From contig NZ_JACYXL010000001.1 of NCBI RefSeq assembly GCF_014842995.1, positions 931,183 through 995,182 of the forward strand: 64,000 bases of DNA. Direction: 5' to 3'. The DNA comes from Rhodanobacter sp. 7MK24 (lineage in GTDB: Bacteria; Pseudomonadota; Gammaproteobacteria; Xanthomonadales; Rhodanobacteraceae). Positions 1 to 9,075 of this stretch are shown here, one piece after another (positions within the stretch are counted from its first letter, which is position 1; each line of letters begins with the position of its first letter). The notes under the pieces were generated by a model. The model was not told the origin of the DNA, did not search any database, and saw nothing but the letters and a program-made list of their open reading frames with translations. The translations under genes and the position numbers were made by a program.

Positions 1-80
1 TACAGGGATTCGACGTAATCGGCGTTGCCGCCAGCGAGTTGGGAAGATTCGAAGAACTCGCGGATCAGGTTTGTACTCAC
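1..80 (-). CDS. sucA: 2-oxoglutarate dehydrogenase E1, N-terminal fragment (cut by window start)
   Basis: Only the first 26 codons are inside the window. They read from a GTG at 80-78 and give a short N-terminus containing SSQLAGGNADYVESL, the pattern found at the start of E1 subunits of the 2-oxoglutarate dehydrogenase complex (TCA cycle, thiamine diphosphate-dependent decarboxylation of 2-oxoglutarate). No upstream ATG in the same frame was found before the candidate promoter, so GTG is the chosen start. The rest of the gene lies to the left of the window. The identification rests on this short segment alone, but the segment is distinctive for the family. Confidence 0.8.
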   Translation of the reverse strand, partial: MSTNLIREFFESSQLAGGNADYVESL

Positions 81-150
81 GTCACCACCGGCAGGGGAAG
101 GGAGGCTTGCAGCGATCTCGGGGGCGGGGATCGCCGGAAAAATGTTGTTA

Positions 151-181
151 ATTATAGACCCGGGCTGCTGCGACGCGGCAA
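151..181 (-). promoter_or_regulatory. candidate sigma70 promoter of sucA
   Basis: On the minus strand a perfect -10 box TATAAT (156-151) is preceded after 19 bases by TTGCCG (181-176). It lies about 70 bases upstream of the GTG start of sucA and downstream of the convergent-free end of the DUF7931-like gene. The -10 match is strong; the -35 is moderate and the spacer long. Confidence 0.45.
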
Positions 182-251
182 CCCGGGAACGGCCCGATTT
201 GGCCGATTGCGACCAAAAGCGAATAGCCATGGGCCGTGCGTTCAGCAGGCG

Positions 252-761
252 CTACAAATCCAGGTTCTGCAATTCGCTGGCACGGACGGAGCGCCCCCAG
301 ATCTCGTCGAACTGCTGCTGCAGCGGCACCTGTGCGGGGCGGTCGGTCAGCGCCATGCGCCCCTGTGGCTGACTGGCGTCGGGCAAGTAGAGGTATCCGC
401 CGGTATCGTTGACCAGCCAGCCGCTGGTGTTCTGGCGGTCCGCGTCTTCCACCGGCGTGCGGATGGCGATCGCGCTGGGCAGGCGCTGGAACAGCAGGAT
501 CAGCCGATGGCCGTCGCGCAGCGCGGCGGCCGGGTCGTGCAGCAGGATGCGGATGTCAGCGCGCCGGCCGGAAGTGGCGATGCGCTTGAGTTCCGCCAGT
601 TCCGCATCGTTGGCGTAGTCATCGCGACCCAGGAAGGGCAGGTGCAGCACCAACTGGTTGCGCGTGGCGGCCAGCAGTTGCAGGCGCGCGGCGGCCAGCG
701 CTTCGCGGCTGTCGATGGCGCGGCGGCCGTCGTCCCGGGGGCTTTCCGTCTGGATATTCAC
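252..761 (-). CDS. DUF7931-like protein of unknown function, translationally coupled to roxA
   Basis: A 169-residue soluble protein. The GTG start at 761-759 overlaps the TGA of roxA (760-758) in a GTGA arrangement, which decides the start and suggests translational coupling. The frame remains open further upstream inside roxA, but that part is out-of-frame roxA sequence. The protein has an early segment with AATRNQLVLHLP, then RRADIRILLHDPAAALRDGHR and a C-terminal QFDEIWGRS, a pattern I associate with the DUF7931 family (phospholipase D-like fold without an obvious HKD catalytic motif). In related genomes such proteins accompany the cupin hydroxylase; a link to ribosome modification is only inferred from position. 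Confidence 0.7.
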   Translation of the reverse strand: MNIQTESPRDDGRRAIDSREALAAARLQLLAATRNQLVLHLPFLGRDDYANDAELAELKRIATSGRRADIRILLHDPAAALRDGHRLILLFQRLPSAIAIRTPVEDADRQNTSGWLVNDTGGYLYLPDASQPQGRMALTDRPAQVPLQQQFDEIWGRSVRASELQNLDL

Positions 762-1966
762 CGGCGGCGCGCCTTGCGCAGGACCAGATGGCCGTCGTTG
801 ACCAGGGCCAGCAGCAAGGCAAGCACTGCCGCCGAAGGCGCCGCGCCTGGCGCGATTTCGCTTTGCGCGCACAGCTGTCTCGCCAGTGCGGGCGGCGCAG
901 GCCACGCGTGGCCGTTCGCATACAAGGCGCAGCCGGATTTGCCTCGGCTCCAGGCCATGCGCGACCACGGGTGGCGCAGCAGGTGTGCGCCGGCAGCGAG
1001 CTGCTTGCGCAGCGCGGCTTCGTCCAGGGGGCGGTCGGGAAAGGCCGGGGTCTGCGCGTTCCGATAGCGTGTGATGAAGCGGCCGAACCAGTCGCGCAGG
1101 GTTTCTTCATCCAGTGCGGCAGCGAACGGCAATGTCTTGCGCAGCCGCGCCAGCGCGGCCTCGTCGATCTCGCCGGTAGCCCTGGCCGGTGCGAGGTCCG
1201 GATCGGTGTAGCGCTGGTCTTCGTGCAGCCGCTCGGCGAGGTAGTCGGCAAGGTCGCCGGTCAGCTCTCCTTGCGAGGGCGCACGCATGCCTACCGAGAA
1301 CGTCATGCACGGGCGGCCGAAAGCCACACCGTCGTGCGGTACCCCGGGTGGCAGGTAGAGCATGTCGCCCGGATCGAGCAGCCATTCGTGGGTGGGCTCG
1401 AACTGGCGCAACTGTTTCAGTTCGATGTCGGTGCGGAAATCGCGCGGCGCATCGGGATCGGTGCTGATCGCCCAGTGCCGCTGGCCCAGCCCCTGCAGCA
1501 GGAATACGTCGTACTGGTCCACGTGCGCGCCAACGCCGCCGCCGGGCTCGGCATAGGAGACCATGATGTCGTCCACGCGCCAGCTCGGCAGGAAGGCGAA
1601 GAGTTCCAGCAGGGCGGCCACGTCGGCGTCCCACTTGTCCACGTCCTGCACCAGCAGCGTCCAGTTGGCATCGCCGGTCTTGGCGAAGTCGGCTTCGGCC
1701 AGCGGACCGGTCTTCACCTGCCAGCGTTCGCGCGCCTCATCGTGGCGGATCAATCGCGACAGCGCGCCGTCCTCGCAGGCCAGGCCGGCCAGGTCTTCCG
1801 GCGCGATTGGCGGCACGAAATCCGGGAAGGCGTTGCGGATCAGCAGCGGGCGCTTCTGCCAGTAGTCGCGCAGAAATTGCGCCGGCGGCATGCCCAGCGG
1901 GTGGCGGGCGGAGCCGCGGACTTCGATGGGGAGAGTGGGCTTGCGGGGAGTGGGGGCGCGTTTCAT
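758..1966 (-). CDS. roxA: ribosomal protein uL16 arginine 3-hydroxylase (JmjC/cupin oxygenase)
   Basis: 402 residues, slightly longer than the about 373 of E. coli RoxA/YcfD. The Fe(II)/2-oxoglutarate oxygenase core is visible: SYAEPGGGVGAHVDQYDVF (about 137-155) holds the HxD metal pair His148 and Asp150, followed by LQGLGQRHW, and LPPGVPHDG supplies the distal His211. The N-terminal RHPLGMPPAQFLRDYWQKRP segment is typical of the family. The family hydroxylates an arginine of ribosomal protein L16 (uL16) in the cytoplasm. The start at 1966 is followed by a basic proline-rich leader; a later start would remove conserved sequence. It is the first gene of a two-gene operon with the DUF7931-like gene. 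Confidence 0.88.
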   Translation of the reverse strand: MKRAPTPRKPTLPIEVRGSARHPLGMPPAQFLRDYWQKRPLLIRNAFPDFVPPIAPEDLAGLACEDGALSRLIRHDEARERWQVKTGPLAEADFAKTGDANWTLLVQDVDKWDADVAALLELFAFLPSWRVDDIMVSYAEPGGGVGAHVDQYDVFLLQGLGQRHWAISTDPDAPRDFRTDIELKQLRQFEPTHEWLLDPGDMLYLPPGVPHDGVAFGRPCMTFSVGMRAPSQGELTGDLADYLAERLHEDQRYTDPDLAPARATGEIDEAALARLRKTLPFAAALDEETLRDWFGRFITRYRNAQTPAFPDRPLDEAALRKQLAAGAHLLRHPWSRMAWSRGKSGCALYANGHAWPAPPALARQLCAQSEIAPGAAPSAAVLALLLALVNDGHLVLRKARRR

Positions 1967-2451
1967 TGGCGCATTGTAATCGGCAGCGTTGGCGATGCTT
2001 TACTCGCTGATCGTTTTTCTCGCTTGCGGGGCGGCCAGTTTCTGCTTGTCGTCTCGCAAGTTTCGGAGCGCCTTCGCCCCGCCACTCCTGCGCGGCCTGA
2101 TCGTCCACGACTCACCGTCGCATAGGGACCCCGGGAAATCGGTGCGCTCCAGCACGCAGAAGCAACGGCAAGAGCGGAAGAGCCGAAGCAAAGCGGTGTC
2201 GAAGTGAGGCGAGATGCCCTTAGTGTTGATCGTCGTCCCGGCGGAAGCTGGGGTCTAGTGACTGCATGGGTCGAATGGAAACGATCACCACCGGATGACC
2301 GGCTTCGCTGTCGTGGAGCTTCACCGACCTGTGCCGGAACGACGAGCGTATGAATCCTCAGCTTCGTATGGCCCTCAGTCCAATTGCCGCGAAGCCTCCC
2401 GCGAATGCCTTTCCTGACCCGGCCCCAAAAGGGGAAGCGGGCAAAGCCAAG
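1967..2451. other. gene-free stretch between roxA and the TauE-type exporter
   Basis: No convincing gene in these 485 bases. A 72-codon plus-strand frame at 1989-2207 has no family resemblance and unusual composition, so it is not called. The right half contains a degenerate REP-type repeat pair (2231-2348). Upstream promoters of roxA should lie around 1970-2050, but no strong consensus is seen. Confidence 0.6.
2231..2348. repeat. REP/BIME-like inverted repeat pair, copy A
   Basis: The left half begins CGTCGTCCCGGCGGAAGC and the right half is ACCTGTGCCGGAACGACG in inverted orientation, with a central segment ATGACCGGCTTCGCTGTCG. The same layout, GTCATCCCGG...GGATCC facing GGAT(C)CCGGCC...GATGAC, recurs at 15229, 24657 and 50269. 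The central part resembles copy D most. Such repeats are typical extragenic palindromes of this group of bacteria. Confidence 0.65.
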
Positions 2452-3201
2452 TCAATACAGCATCCGTACCACGTTGTTGATACCCAACGCCAACACTGCT
2501 AATCCAGCGAGCACGGTGGCGGCACGCGCCGGAATCCGCCGGATGAAGAACGCGCCGAACGGCGCGGCAAGGATGCCGCCTGCGATCAAGCCAAGCACGG
2601 CGACCACATGGCCAGCGCCAATACCGAACAGGAAGGCAGCGCTGGCGGCAATGCTCACCACACACTTGGCCAGATGCACGCTGCCGATCACCACGCGTGG
2701 CTGCAAGCCGCGGGCGAGCAGGGCGGTGGCGGTGAGCGCGCTCCAGCCACCGCCGCCGACGGCGTCCAGGAAGCCGGCGACCACGCCGAGCAGGGACGTG
2801 CCGCGCGGTGGCTCGGTGCGTTCGCCGGACCGACGCGACTTGCGCAGCAAAAGGAACAGGCCCATGCCCAGCAGGTAGGGCGTCAGCGCGATGCGCATCC
2901 ACGATGCAGGCATATGCACGGCCAGCCATACCCCGAGCAGGGCGCCGACTGCGCCGGGGATCGCCAGCACAAGGAACAGCCGTCGCCGCACATTGCCCGC
3001 CAGCAGATGGCTCAGTCCCGACGCGCCGCAGGTAAAGGTTTCGGCGTAGTGCACGCTGGCGCTGGCCATCACCGGTGGCATGCCCAGCCCCAGCAGCAGG
3101 CCCGCCGAGGTCACGCCGTAGGCCATGCCCAGCGCGCCGTCCACCAGTTGGGCGGCGGTGCCGACGAGGGCAAAGACGAGGAATTCCGGCAGGTTGCTCA
3201 T
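2452..3201 (-). CDS. TauE/SafE family sulfite/organosulfonate exporter
   Basis: 249 residues made almost wholly of hydrophobic helices, about eight membrane-spanning segments in two halves. The first half has FALVGTAAQLVDGALGMAYG and the second GVVAGFLDAVGGGGWSALT, the duplicated glycine-rich signature of TauE/SafE proteins of the inner membrane. Family members move sulfite, sulfoacetate or related anions. The gene is divergent from cysJ, and the shared 160-base intergenic region holds a palindrome at 3331-3351, so a role in exporting excess sulfite made by the neighbouring CysH/CysJI pathway is a reasonable inference. The actual substrate cannot be told from sequence. Confidence 0.85.
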   Translation of the reverse strand: MSNLPEFLVFALVGTAAQLVDGALGMAYGVTSAGLLLGLGMPPVMASASVHYAETFTCGASGLSHLLAGNVRRRLFLVLAIPGAVGALLGVWLAVHMPASWMRIALTPYLLGMGLFLLLRKSRRSGERTEPPRGTSLLGVVAGFLDAVGGGGWSALTATALLARGLQPRVVIGSVHLAKCVVSIAASAAFLFGIGAGHVVAVLGLIAGGILAAPFGAFFIRRIPARAATVLAGLAVLALGINNVVRMLY

Positions 3202-3330
3202 CGGTGCTCGCAGAAGGGTGGCTGACGCATGTCAGCACGCATGCCGGCATGCCGGAAATGAGCGGCCCGCATAAGCACATGCACACAAATGTTTTCTTTA
3301 CATGGGCGCGGCGGCAATAGCATGCACGAA

Positions 3331-3351
3331 TGGACGTTTGGACGTCCAAAA
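3331..3351. promoter_or_regulatory. palindromic operator candidate upstream of cysJ (MET-box-like)
   Basis: A perfect 14-bp palindrome TTTGGACGTCCAAA (3337-3350) is preceded by a direct repeat of its core, giving tandem octamers GGACGTTT GGACGTCC. It ends 11 bases before the cysJ GTG and abuts its ribosome binding site. A related palindrome lies before cysG (8869-8902) and a degenerate copy before the aminotransferase gene (22624-22637). The octamers resemble the MetJ box AGACGTCT, but the cognate regulator is unknown. Confidence 0.6.
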
Positions 3352-3361
3352 GGAAAGTCAC

Positions 3362-5185
3362 GTGAGCGCTGCCACACGCCCCATCCTGCCTGCGCCGGCG
3401 CTTGCCGCGGAACGGCTCGCGTTGCTGAACAGGTTGACCGAAGGCCTGCCGCCGGCCGACCTGTACTGGGTGTCGGCATGGACGGCCGCGCTGGCGGCGC
3501 AAGCCACGCGCGTCGCGTTGCCGGCAGCCGCCCCGCCGGCGGCGAATGCCGCGGCGGACGAACGCCTCACCGTGCTCTACGGCAGCCAGACCGGCAATTC
3601 ACGCCGCGTGGCCGAACGGCTGGCCGAGCGTGCCGCCGCCGCGGGGTTGAACGTGCGGCTGCTGCGCACCGGCGCCTATCCCGTGCGCGAACTGGCGCAG
3701 GAGCGGCATCTCGTGCTGGTGATCAGCAGCCAGGGCGACGGCGATCCGCCGGACGACGCCATCGGTTTCGTCGAGTTCCTCGCCGGCAAGCGTGCTCCAA
3801 AGCTGCCGCAACTGCGGTTCGCCGTGCTGGGCCTGGGCGATTCCAGCTACCCGCAGTTCTGCGCGGTCAGCCGTCGTCTGGACGCGCGCTTCGCCGAGCT
3901 GGGTGCGCGGCGTTTCGCCGAGCTGGGGGAGGCCGACGTGGATTTCGAGGCACCCAGCGCGAGCTGGAGCGATGGCGTGCTGGAGAAGGCGCGCGAAGTG
4001 CTGGATGCCCCGGCAACGCTGGGTGCAGCCGGTGCTCGCCCGAGCTTACATGCGGTGAGCAGCGTACTGCATGGGCGCGAGCATCCGTTTGCCGCAGAGG
4101 TGCTGGACAACCAGCGCATCGTTTCGCGCGACAGCAGTCGCGAGGTGCGCCATCTCGAACTCTCCCTGCAGGGCTCGGGCCTGCGTTACGAGCCCGGTGA
4201 CGCGCTGGGCGTGTGGCCGCGCAATCCGCCCGCGCTGGTAGGCGAATACCTGCGCCTGCTCGGCCTCGACGGCGAGCAGGAAGTGGCGCACGACGGGCGT
4301 CGCCTGCCGCTGGCGCGCTGGCTCAGCCAGGAGCGCGAGTTGACCAAACTCAGCCGCCCGCTGCTGGCTGCACATGCCGCCGACAGCGGCGATACCGAGC
4401 TGGCCCACGTGTTGGAACCAGGGCAGCGCGAGGCCTTGGGTCGTCTTCTCGACACGCACCAGCCCATCGACGTGTTGCGTCGCTATCCGGTGCGGTGGAA
4501 CGCCGAGCAACTGGTGGCCGCGTTGCGGCCGCTCACGCCGCGGCTGTATTCCATCGCTTCCAGCCCGAAGGCGGTGGGCGAGGACGAGGTACACCTCACC
4601 GTCGCCGTCGTGAATTACCACGCGTACGGCAGCGAGCACGCCGGCGCCGCCTCGTCCTTCCTCGCCACGGCGGCCGACGACGCGCGCGTGCCGGTGTTCG
4701 TGGAGCCGAACGAGCGCTTCCGCCTGCCCGCGGACGGCAGCCGCGACATCATCATGATCGGCCCGGGTACCGGCGTGGCGCCGTTCCGTGCCTTCGTGCA
4801 GGAGCGCCTGGCGGTGGGGGCTGCCGGTCGCAATTGGCTGTTCTTCGGCAACCGCCATTTCGCGCAGGATTTCCTCTACCAGGTCGAATGGCAGCAGGCG
4901 CTCAAGGACGGCGGCCTCGACCGGCTCGACCTCGCGTTCTCGCGCGACGGCGCGGCCAAGACCTATGTGCAGCACAAGCTCAGGGAACATGGTCGCGAGC
5001 TGTACGCGCGGCTGCGCGATGGTGCCCACCTCTACGTCTGCGGCGATGCCACGCACATGGCCAAGGACGTGAACGAGGCCCTGGTGGAAGTGGCGGTGGC
5101 CCATGGCGGTCTCTCCAGCGAAGACGCACGTGGCTGGTTGACCGAGTTGCTGCAGGAAGGGCGCTACGCCCGGGATGTTTATTGA
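3362..5185 (+). CDS. cysJ: sulfite reductase (NADPH) flavoprotein alpha subunit
   Basis: 607 residues, close to the E. coli 599. Domains in order: a short N-terminal extension, a flavodoxin FMN domain starting at [12 protein letters not shown] (69-80), a connecting/FAD domain with RLYSIASSP (about residue 393), and the NADPH-binding module with [13 protein letters not shown] (about 465) and YVCGDA (about 558). It passes electrons from NADPH via FAD and FMN to the CysI hemoprotein in the cytoplasm. The GTG start at 3362 was chosen because AAGGAAAG lies just upstream; the frame is open earlier but that part would overlap the candidate operator. First gene of cysJ-cysI-cysH. Confidence 0.95.
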   Translation: MSAATRPILPAPALAAERLALLNRLTEGLPPADLYWVSAWTAALAAQATRVALPAAAPPAANAAADERLTVLYGSQTGNSRRVAERLAERAAAAGLNVRLLRTGAYPVRELAQERHLVLVISSQGDGDPPDDAIGFVEFLAGKRAPKLPQLRFAVLGLGDSSYPQFCAVSRRLDARFAELGARRFAELGEADVDFEAPSASWSDGVLEKAREVLDAPATLGAAGARPSLHAVSSVLHGREHPFAAEVLDNQRIVSRDSSREVRHLELSLQGSGLRYEPGDALGVWPRNPPALVGEYLRLLGLDGEQEVAHDGRRLPLARWLSQERELTKLSRPLLAAHAADSGDTELAHVLEPGQREALGRLLDTHQPIDVLRRYPVRWNAEQLVAALRPLTPRLYSIASSPKAVGEDEVHLTVAVVNYHAYGSEHAGAASSFLATAADDARVPVFVEPNERFRLPADGSRDIIMIGPGTGVAPFRAFVQERLAVGAAGRNWLFFGNRHFAQDFLYQVEWQQALKDGGLDRLDLAFSRDGAAKTYVQHKLREHGRELYARLRDGAHLYVCGDATHMAKDVNEALVEVAVAHGGLSSEDARGWLTELLQEGRYARDVY

Positions 5186-5310
5186 AGCGTTCGTCCGTGA
5201 ACGCGAGAGTCGAGGAGCGGCAGTCCATCGCCGAACCTTGGGAATCCATGCGTTCGTCCACGAACGCGGAAATCAGGAAGCCGCCATCCATGGCGGCACT
5301 TTCGAAAGAA
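5184..5310. repeat. array of short interrupted palindromes between cysJ and cysI
   Basis: Between the cysJ stop and the cysI start lie two related hairpins, GCGTTCGTCCGTGAACGC (5184-5201) and GCGTTCGTCCACGAACGC (5250-5267), then GCCGCCATCCATGGCGGC (5280-5297) and CTTTCGAAAG (5299-5308). Three of them share the architecture of an 8-base arm, CC, and the complementary arm. A further element of the same shape but another stem lies at 31203-31220. They could form mRNA hairpins that tune cysI expression or be a repeat family. Confidence 0.6.
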
Positions 5311-5322
5311 GCAAGCTATCCC

Positions 5323-7008
5323 ATGCCTTCCCATCTCGAACACATCAAGACCGCCAGCCGTTTCCTGCGCGGCAGCATCGCCGAAGGTTTGGCCGACCCG
5401 GTTACCGGCGCGATCAGCGACGACGACGACAAGCTGCTGAAGTTCCACGGCAGCTACCAGCAGGACGATCGCGACCTGCGCGAAGAGCGTCGCAAGCAGA
5501 AGCTTGAGCCGGCCTACGCCTTCATGGTGCGCGCGCGTCTGCCCGGCGGCGTGATGACGCCGGCGCAATGGCTGGCCTTCGACAGGATCGCCAGCGACTA
5601 CGCTTCCAGCGGCTTGCGCATTACCACGCGGCAGACCTTCCAGTGGCACGGCATCGTCAAGCACAACCTCAAGCCGACCATCGCCGCCATCGACGCTGCG
5701 CTGGCCAGCACCATCGCCGCCTGCGGCGACGTCAACCGCAACGTGGTGTGCAACACCAATCCGGTGCAGTCGCAGGCGCATGCCGAGGCCTATGCTTGGG
5801 CGGCCAGGCTGTCCGAGCACCTCAAGCCGAAGACCCGCGCGTACCACGAGATCTGGCTGGACGGCGAGAAGCTGGTGGGCGAGGCCGCCGAAGCCGAGAA
5901 CGAGCCGCTGTACGGTGCCACCTATCTGCCGCGCAAGTTCAAGATCGGCGTGGCGATCCCACCGCTCAACGACGTCGACGTGTTCGCACAGGATCTCGGC
6001 CTGATCGCGATACTGGAGCGCGGCGAACTGGTGGGTTTCAACGTGGCCATCGGCGGTGGCATGGGTGCCACGCACGGTGACCCCACCACCTACCCGCGCC
6101 TCGCCAGCGTGATCGGCTTCGTGGCGCCCGGAGATCTGCTGGCATTGTCCGAGGCCATCATTGCCGTGCAACGCGACTGGGGCAATCGCGAGGAGCGCAA
6201 GCACGCACGCTTCAAGTACACCATCGACACGCACGGCCTGGCGGCGGTGAAGGCGGAAATCGAAAAGCGCGCCGGCTTCGCGCTGGAAACGGAGCGGCCG
6301 GTCCATTTCGACCACAACGGCGACCGCTACGGCTGGATCGAAGGTCACGACGGCCGCTGGCATCTCACCTTGCAGGTGGAGTCCGGGCGCCTCGTGGACA
6401 ACGAGGAAGCGCGCTGGCTCAGCGGCATGCGCGAAATCGCGCGCGTACACGGCGGCGACATCCGGCTCACCTGCAACCAGAACCTCATCATCGCCAATGT
6501 GGCCGGGGACGATCGCGCAGGTATCGATGCCATTGTCGCTGCCCACGGCATGGGCGGGTACCGGCGCTACAGCGGCATCCGCCGCCATGCCATCGCCTGC
6601 GTGGCATTGCCTACCTGCGGCCTGGCGATGGCCGAGAGCGAGCGCTACCTGCCGCAATTGCTGCCCAGGCTGGAATCGCTGCTGGACAGCCACGGCCTGC
6701 TCGATGCACCCATCCTGCTGCGCCTGTCCGGTTGCCCGAACGGCTGCTCGCGGCCCTACCTCGGCGAGATCGCGCTGGTGGGGCGGGCGATCGGCCGCTA
6801 CGACCTGCGTCTTGGCGCGGACTTCAGCGGCCAGCGGCTCAATCAGACCTATCGCGAGAACGTGGACGAGGCGACCCTGCTCGAGGCGTTGGATGCCCTG
6901 TTTGCCAGCTATGCCGCGGACCGGGCGCCCGACGAACACTTCGGCGACTTCCTGCTGCGCAGCGGCGTGCTGAAGAACAGGAAGATCCCCGCGGAGGTGG
7001 TCGCATGA
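5323..7008 (+). CDS. cysI: sulfite reductase (NADPH) hemoprotein beta subunit
   Basis: 561 residues (E. coli 570). It reduces sulfite to sulfide using siroheme coupled to a [4Fe-4S] cluster. The four cluster cysteines are visible as CVALPTC (Cys426, Cys432) and CPNGC (Cys471, Cys475). Other family landmarks are [29 protein letters not shown] and [12 protein letters not shown]. The ATG at 5323 was chosen because its product [19 protein letters not shown] aligns with the usual N-terminus; ATGs at 5248 and 5290 would add 11-25 residues encoded by the palindrome array. The stop overlaps the cysH start (ATGA). Siroheme would come from CysG encoded at 9076. Confidence 0.95.
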   Translation: MPSHLEHIKTASRFLRGSIAEGLADPVTGAISDDDDKLLKFHGSYQQDDRDLREERRKQKLEPAYAFMVRARLPGGVMTPAQWLAFDRIASDYASSGLRITTRQTFQWHGIVKHNLKPTIAAIDAALASTIAACGDVNRNVVCNTNPVQSQAHAEAYAWAARLSEHLKPKTRAYHEIWLDGEKLVGEAAEAENEPLYGATYLPRKFKIGVAIPPLNDVDVFAQDLGLIAILERGELVGFNVAIGGGMGATHGDPTTYPRLASVIGFVAPGDLLALSEAIIAVQRDWGNREERKHARFKYTIDTHGLAAVKAEIEKRAGFALETERPVHFDHNGDRYGWIEGHDGRWHLTLQVESGRLVDNEEARWLSGMREIARVHGGDIRLTCNQNLIIANVAGDDRAGIDAIVAAHGMGGYRRYSGIRRHAIACVALPTCGLAMAESERYLPQLLPRLESLLDSHGLLDAPILLRLSGCPNGCSRPYLGEIALVGRAIGRYDLRLGADFSGQRLNQTYRENVDEATLLEALDALFASYAADRAPDEHFGDFLLRSGVLKNRKIPAEVVA

Positions 7009-7727
7009 GTACGCCGGCGCTTCCCGGTGACGGCAATGATGCCGAGGCGCTGCTCGCGCTCAACTACTGGCTGGGGCGGCAGGATGTCGAGACGCGCGTG
7101 CGCTGGATGCTGGAGAACGTGCCGGGCGCGCATGCTCTGTCGTCCAGCTTCGGCGCGCAGGCGGCGGTGTCGCTGCATCTGCTCGGCAGCCAGGAACCGG
7201 GTATCCCGGTGATCCTGATCGATACCGGCTACCTGTTTCCCGAGACTTACCAGTTCGTCGATACGCTTACCGAACGGCTGTCGCTCAACCTCAAGGTCTA
7301 CCGGCCCGTCATCGGCCGCGCATGGGCCGAGGCGCGCTACGGCAAGCAGTGGGAGCAGGGCATCGAGGGGCTGAACCGCTACAACCGCATCCGCAAGATC
7401 GAGCCGATGCAGCGTGCCTTGGCCGAGCTGGGCGTGCGGGGCTGGTTCGCCGGCCTGCGTCGGGACCAGTCGCGCAGCCGTCGCGCCATCGATTTCGTGG
7501 AATGGCGGCAAGGGCGCTGGAAGCTGCACCCCATCGCGGACTGGACGGACCGCGATGTTGGCCGTTACCTGCAAAAGCATGCGCTGCCCTACCACCCGCT
7601 ATGGGAGCAGGGCTACATCTCCATCGGCGACACCCACACCACGCATCGCTGGGAACCGGGCATGGATGCCGAGGACACCCGCTTCTTCGGGCTCAAGCGC
7701 GAATGCGGGCTGCACGAGGCGCCGTGA
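7005..7727 (+). CDS. cysH: phosphoadenylylsulfate (PAPS) reductase
   Basis: 240 residues. It reduces PAPS to sulfite with thioredoxin or glutaredoxin, upstream of CysJI. The PP-loop-like [15 protein letters not shown] segment near the N-terminus and the C-terminal KRECGLH motif with the catalytic Cys234 are present. The CC...CC cysteine pairs that bind the [4Fe-4S] cluster of APS reductases are absent, so PAPS rather than APS is expected as substrate. Start ATG overlaps the cysI stop (ATGA), so cysJIH is one operon. Its 3' end overlaps the 3' end of the convergent cysB-like gene by 35 bases. Confidence 0.93.
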   Translation: MSTPALPGDGNDAEALLALNYWLGRQDVETRVRWMLENVPGAHALSSSFGAQAAVSLHLLGSQEPGIPVILIDTGYLFPETYQFVDTLTERLSLNLKVYRPVIGRAWAEARYGKQWEQGIEGLNRYNRIRKIEPMQRALAELGVRGWFAGLRRDQSRSRRAIDFVEWRQGRWKLHPIADWTDRDVGRYLQKHALPYHPLWEQGYISIGDTHTTHRWEPGMDAEDTRFFGLKRECGLHEAP

Positions 7728-8712
7728 TCGGCGTGGCGGCCAGCCGCTCGCGCCAGTGCGGCACGCGCGGCGGCTTTTCCGGCGCGATGCCCAGCGTGAG
7801 CTGGCGGCGCACGTCGTTGCGGTCGAGGTGCGGCGCGAACTGCGCGATCCATTCCAGCGTGTAGTCGCGCAGCACGCTGTCCTTGCGCAGCACGATCCAG
7901 GTCGTGCACAGCGGCAGCAGCGCATCGGCCTCGATCACGCGCAGGTCGGCGTCCTCGCCCGGCTGCAAGGCCATTTCGGCCAACACGCCCACGCCCATGC
8001 CGGCGCGCACGTAGGTCTTGATCAGATCGGCATCGGCAGCGGTCATGGCGATCTGCGGCGCCAGTCCGGCGGCGGCGAAGGCTCGCCGCAGCGAGGATTC
8101 CGGTCGCTTCGAGGAGTCGTAGCTCACCAGCGGTTGCGCGGCCAGTTCGTCCAGCGTGGGCGCGCGGCCCGGCTTCGCCAGCGGGTGGTCCTGCGGTGCC
8201 AGCACCACGCGGCTCCAGCGGTAGGCGGGAAAAGCGATGCCGCCGTTCGGCGCCGGGCCGGAGGTGCTCACCACGGCCAGATCGACGCGTCCGCTTTCCA
8301 GCAAATCCAGCACCTCGGCATCGCCGCTGGGCTGCAGATGCACGCTCACCTGCGGGTAGCGACGGTTCAGTGCGGCGATGGAAGCGGGCAGCGCGAAGCG
8401 TGCCTGCGTATGCGTGGTGGCGATGCGCAGTTCGCCGTGCGCCTCGTTGCGCAGGTTGGCGGCGATGGAACGGATGTTCAGCGCCTCGGCGAGGATGATG
8501 CGCGCGCGCTCGATGACCCGCACGCCCGCGTCGGTGACCGAATCCAGGCTCTTGCCCTTGCGGATGAACAGCAGCAGGCCGAGTTCGTCTTCCAGCTGCT
8601 TGAGCTGTTTGCTGACGCCGGGCTGCGTGGCGTGCACGCGCTCGGCGGCGGCGGTGATGTTGAGGCGGCAGTCGGCGATGGCGACGAGGTAGCGGAGCTG
8701 GGTGAGGGTCAT
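7693..8712 (-). CDS. cysB: CysB-type LysR regulator of sulfur assimilation
   Basis: 339 residues beginning [14 protein letters not shown], the characteristic CysB/Cbl N-terminus, followed by a winged helix-turn-helix ([23 protein letters not shown]) and a ligand-binding domain containing [11 protein letters not shown] and [21 protein letters not shown], where acetylserine or sulfate is sensed in the family. A longer frame upstream (to 8790) is discarded because family proteins start at this Met. It lies between cysH (convergent, 35-base overlap) and cysG (divergent), and very likely controls these genes. The C-terminus is arginine-rich and not conserved. Confidence 0.9.
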   Translation of the reverse strand: MTLTQLRYLVAIADCRLNITAAAERVHATQPGVSKQLKQLEDELGLLLFIRKGKSLDSVTDAGVRVIERARIILAEALNIRSIAANLRNEAHGELRIATTHTQARFALPASIAALNRRYPQVSVHLQPSGDAEVLDLLESGRVDLAVVSTSGPAPNGGIAFPAYRWSRVVLAPQDHPLAKPGRAPTLDELAAQPLVSYDSSKRPESSLRRAFAAAGLAPQIAMTAADADLIKTYVRAGMGVGVLAEMALQPGEDADLRVIEADALLPLCTTWIVLRKDSVLRDYTLEWIAQFAPHLDRNDVRRQLTLGIAPEKPPRVPHWRERLAATPITAPRAARIRA

Positions 8713-9075
8713 GGCAATCCAGTGGTCAGGGGCGATGGCGGATGAGGCGCGGAAAATCGAGATGCTCTGCGCGCATACATCGCATCGCACGGTCCTGTGC
8801 GGGGACGGTGCTGGATGGTCCTGGCTTGGCGTTTGTAGTGGCCATGCCTTCGAGTCTATATGCTTTTTTGTTCGGACGTCTATACGTATAGACGTTCAAA
8901 CATTGAATTCATGACCGAGGGTTTCGCGGTTTCCTGGGCGGGTCCTCCTGTCTGGGCGGCCTGCCCTGGTTTCATGCTTCGCCGGCATATGCCGCGTCGC
9001 CAAAGTCATTTCCGCCCGGATGGCGCGATGCGTAGCGTGGTCGGCTCCATCGCCGCCATCGCCGAAGACCGTGCC
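8713..9075. other. cysB-cysG divergent regulatory region
   Basis: No gene in these 363 bases. It carries a candidate promoter for cysG (TTGTAG 8833-8838, 18 bases, TATATG 8857-8862) immediately followed by the strong palindrome at 8869-8902. The cysG frame is open back to 8860 but the extra part has no family resemblance. Confidence 0.6.
8869..8902. promoter_or_regulatory. palindromic operator candidate upstream of cysG (MET-box-like)
   Basis: A perfect 20-bp palindrome ACGTCTATACGTATAGACGT (8876-8895) with imperfect continuation on both sides out to TGTT...AACA. It can be read as three consecutive octamers GGACGTCT, ATACGTAT and AGACGTTC, each close to the MetJ-box consensus AGACGTCT. It sits just downstream of a candidate -10 box, where a repressor would act, and shares GGACGT and TTCAAA-type flanks with the cysJ site. 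Confidence 0.65.

Noticed and set aside
1989-2207. 72-codon plus-strand frame with a hydrophobic start
   Set aside because: It runs into a Lys/Ser/Arg-rich low-complexity end, has no clear ribosome binding site and no family similarity that I recognise.
4213-5322. Plus-strand open frame continuous with cysI
   Set aside because: It is out-of-frame with cysJ and merely stays open because of high GC; the family start of CysI is at 5323.
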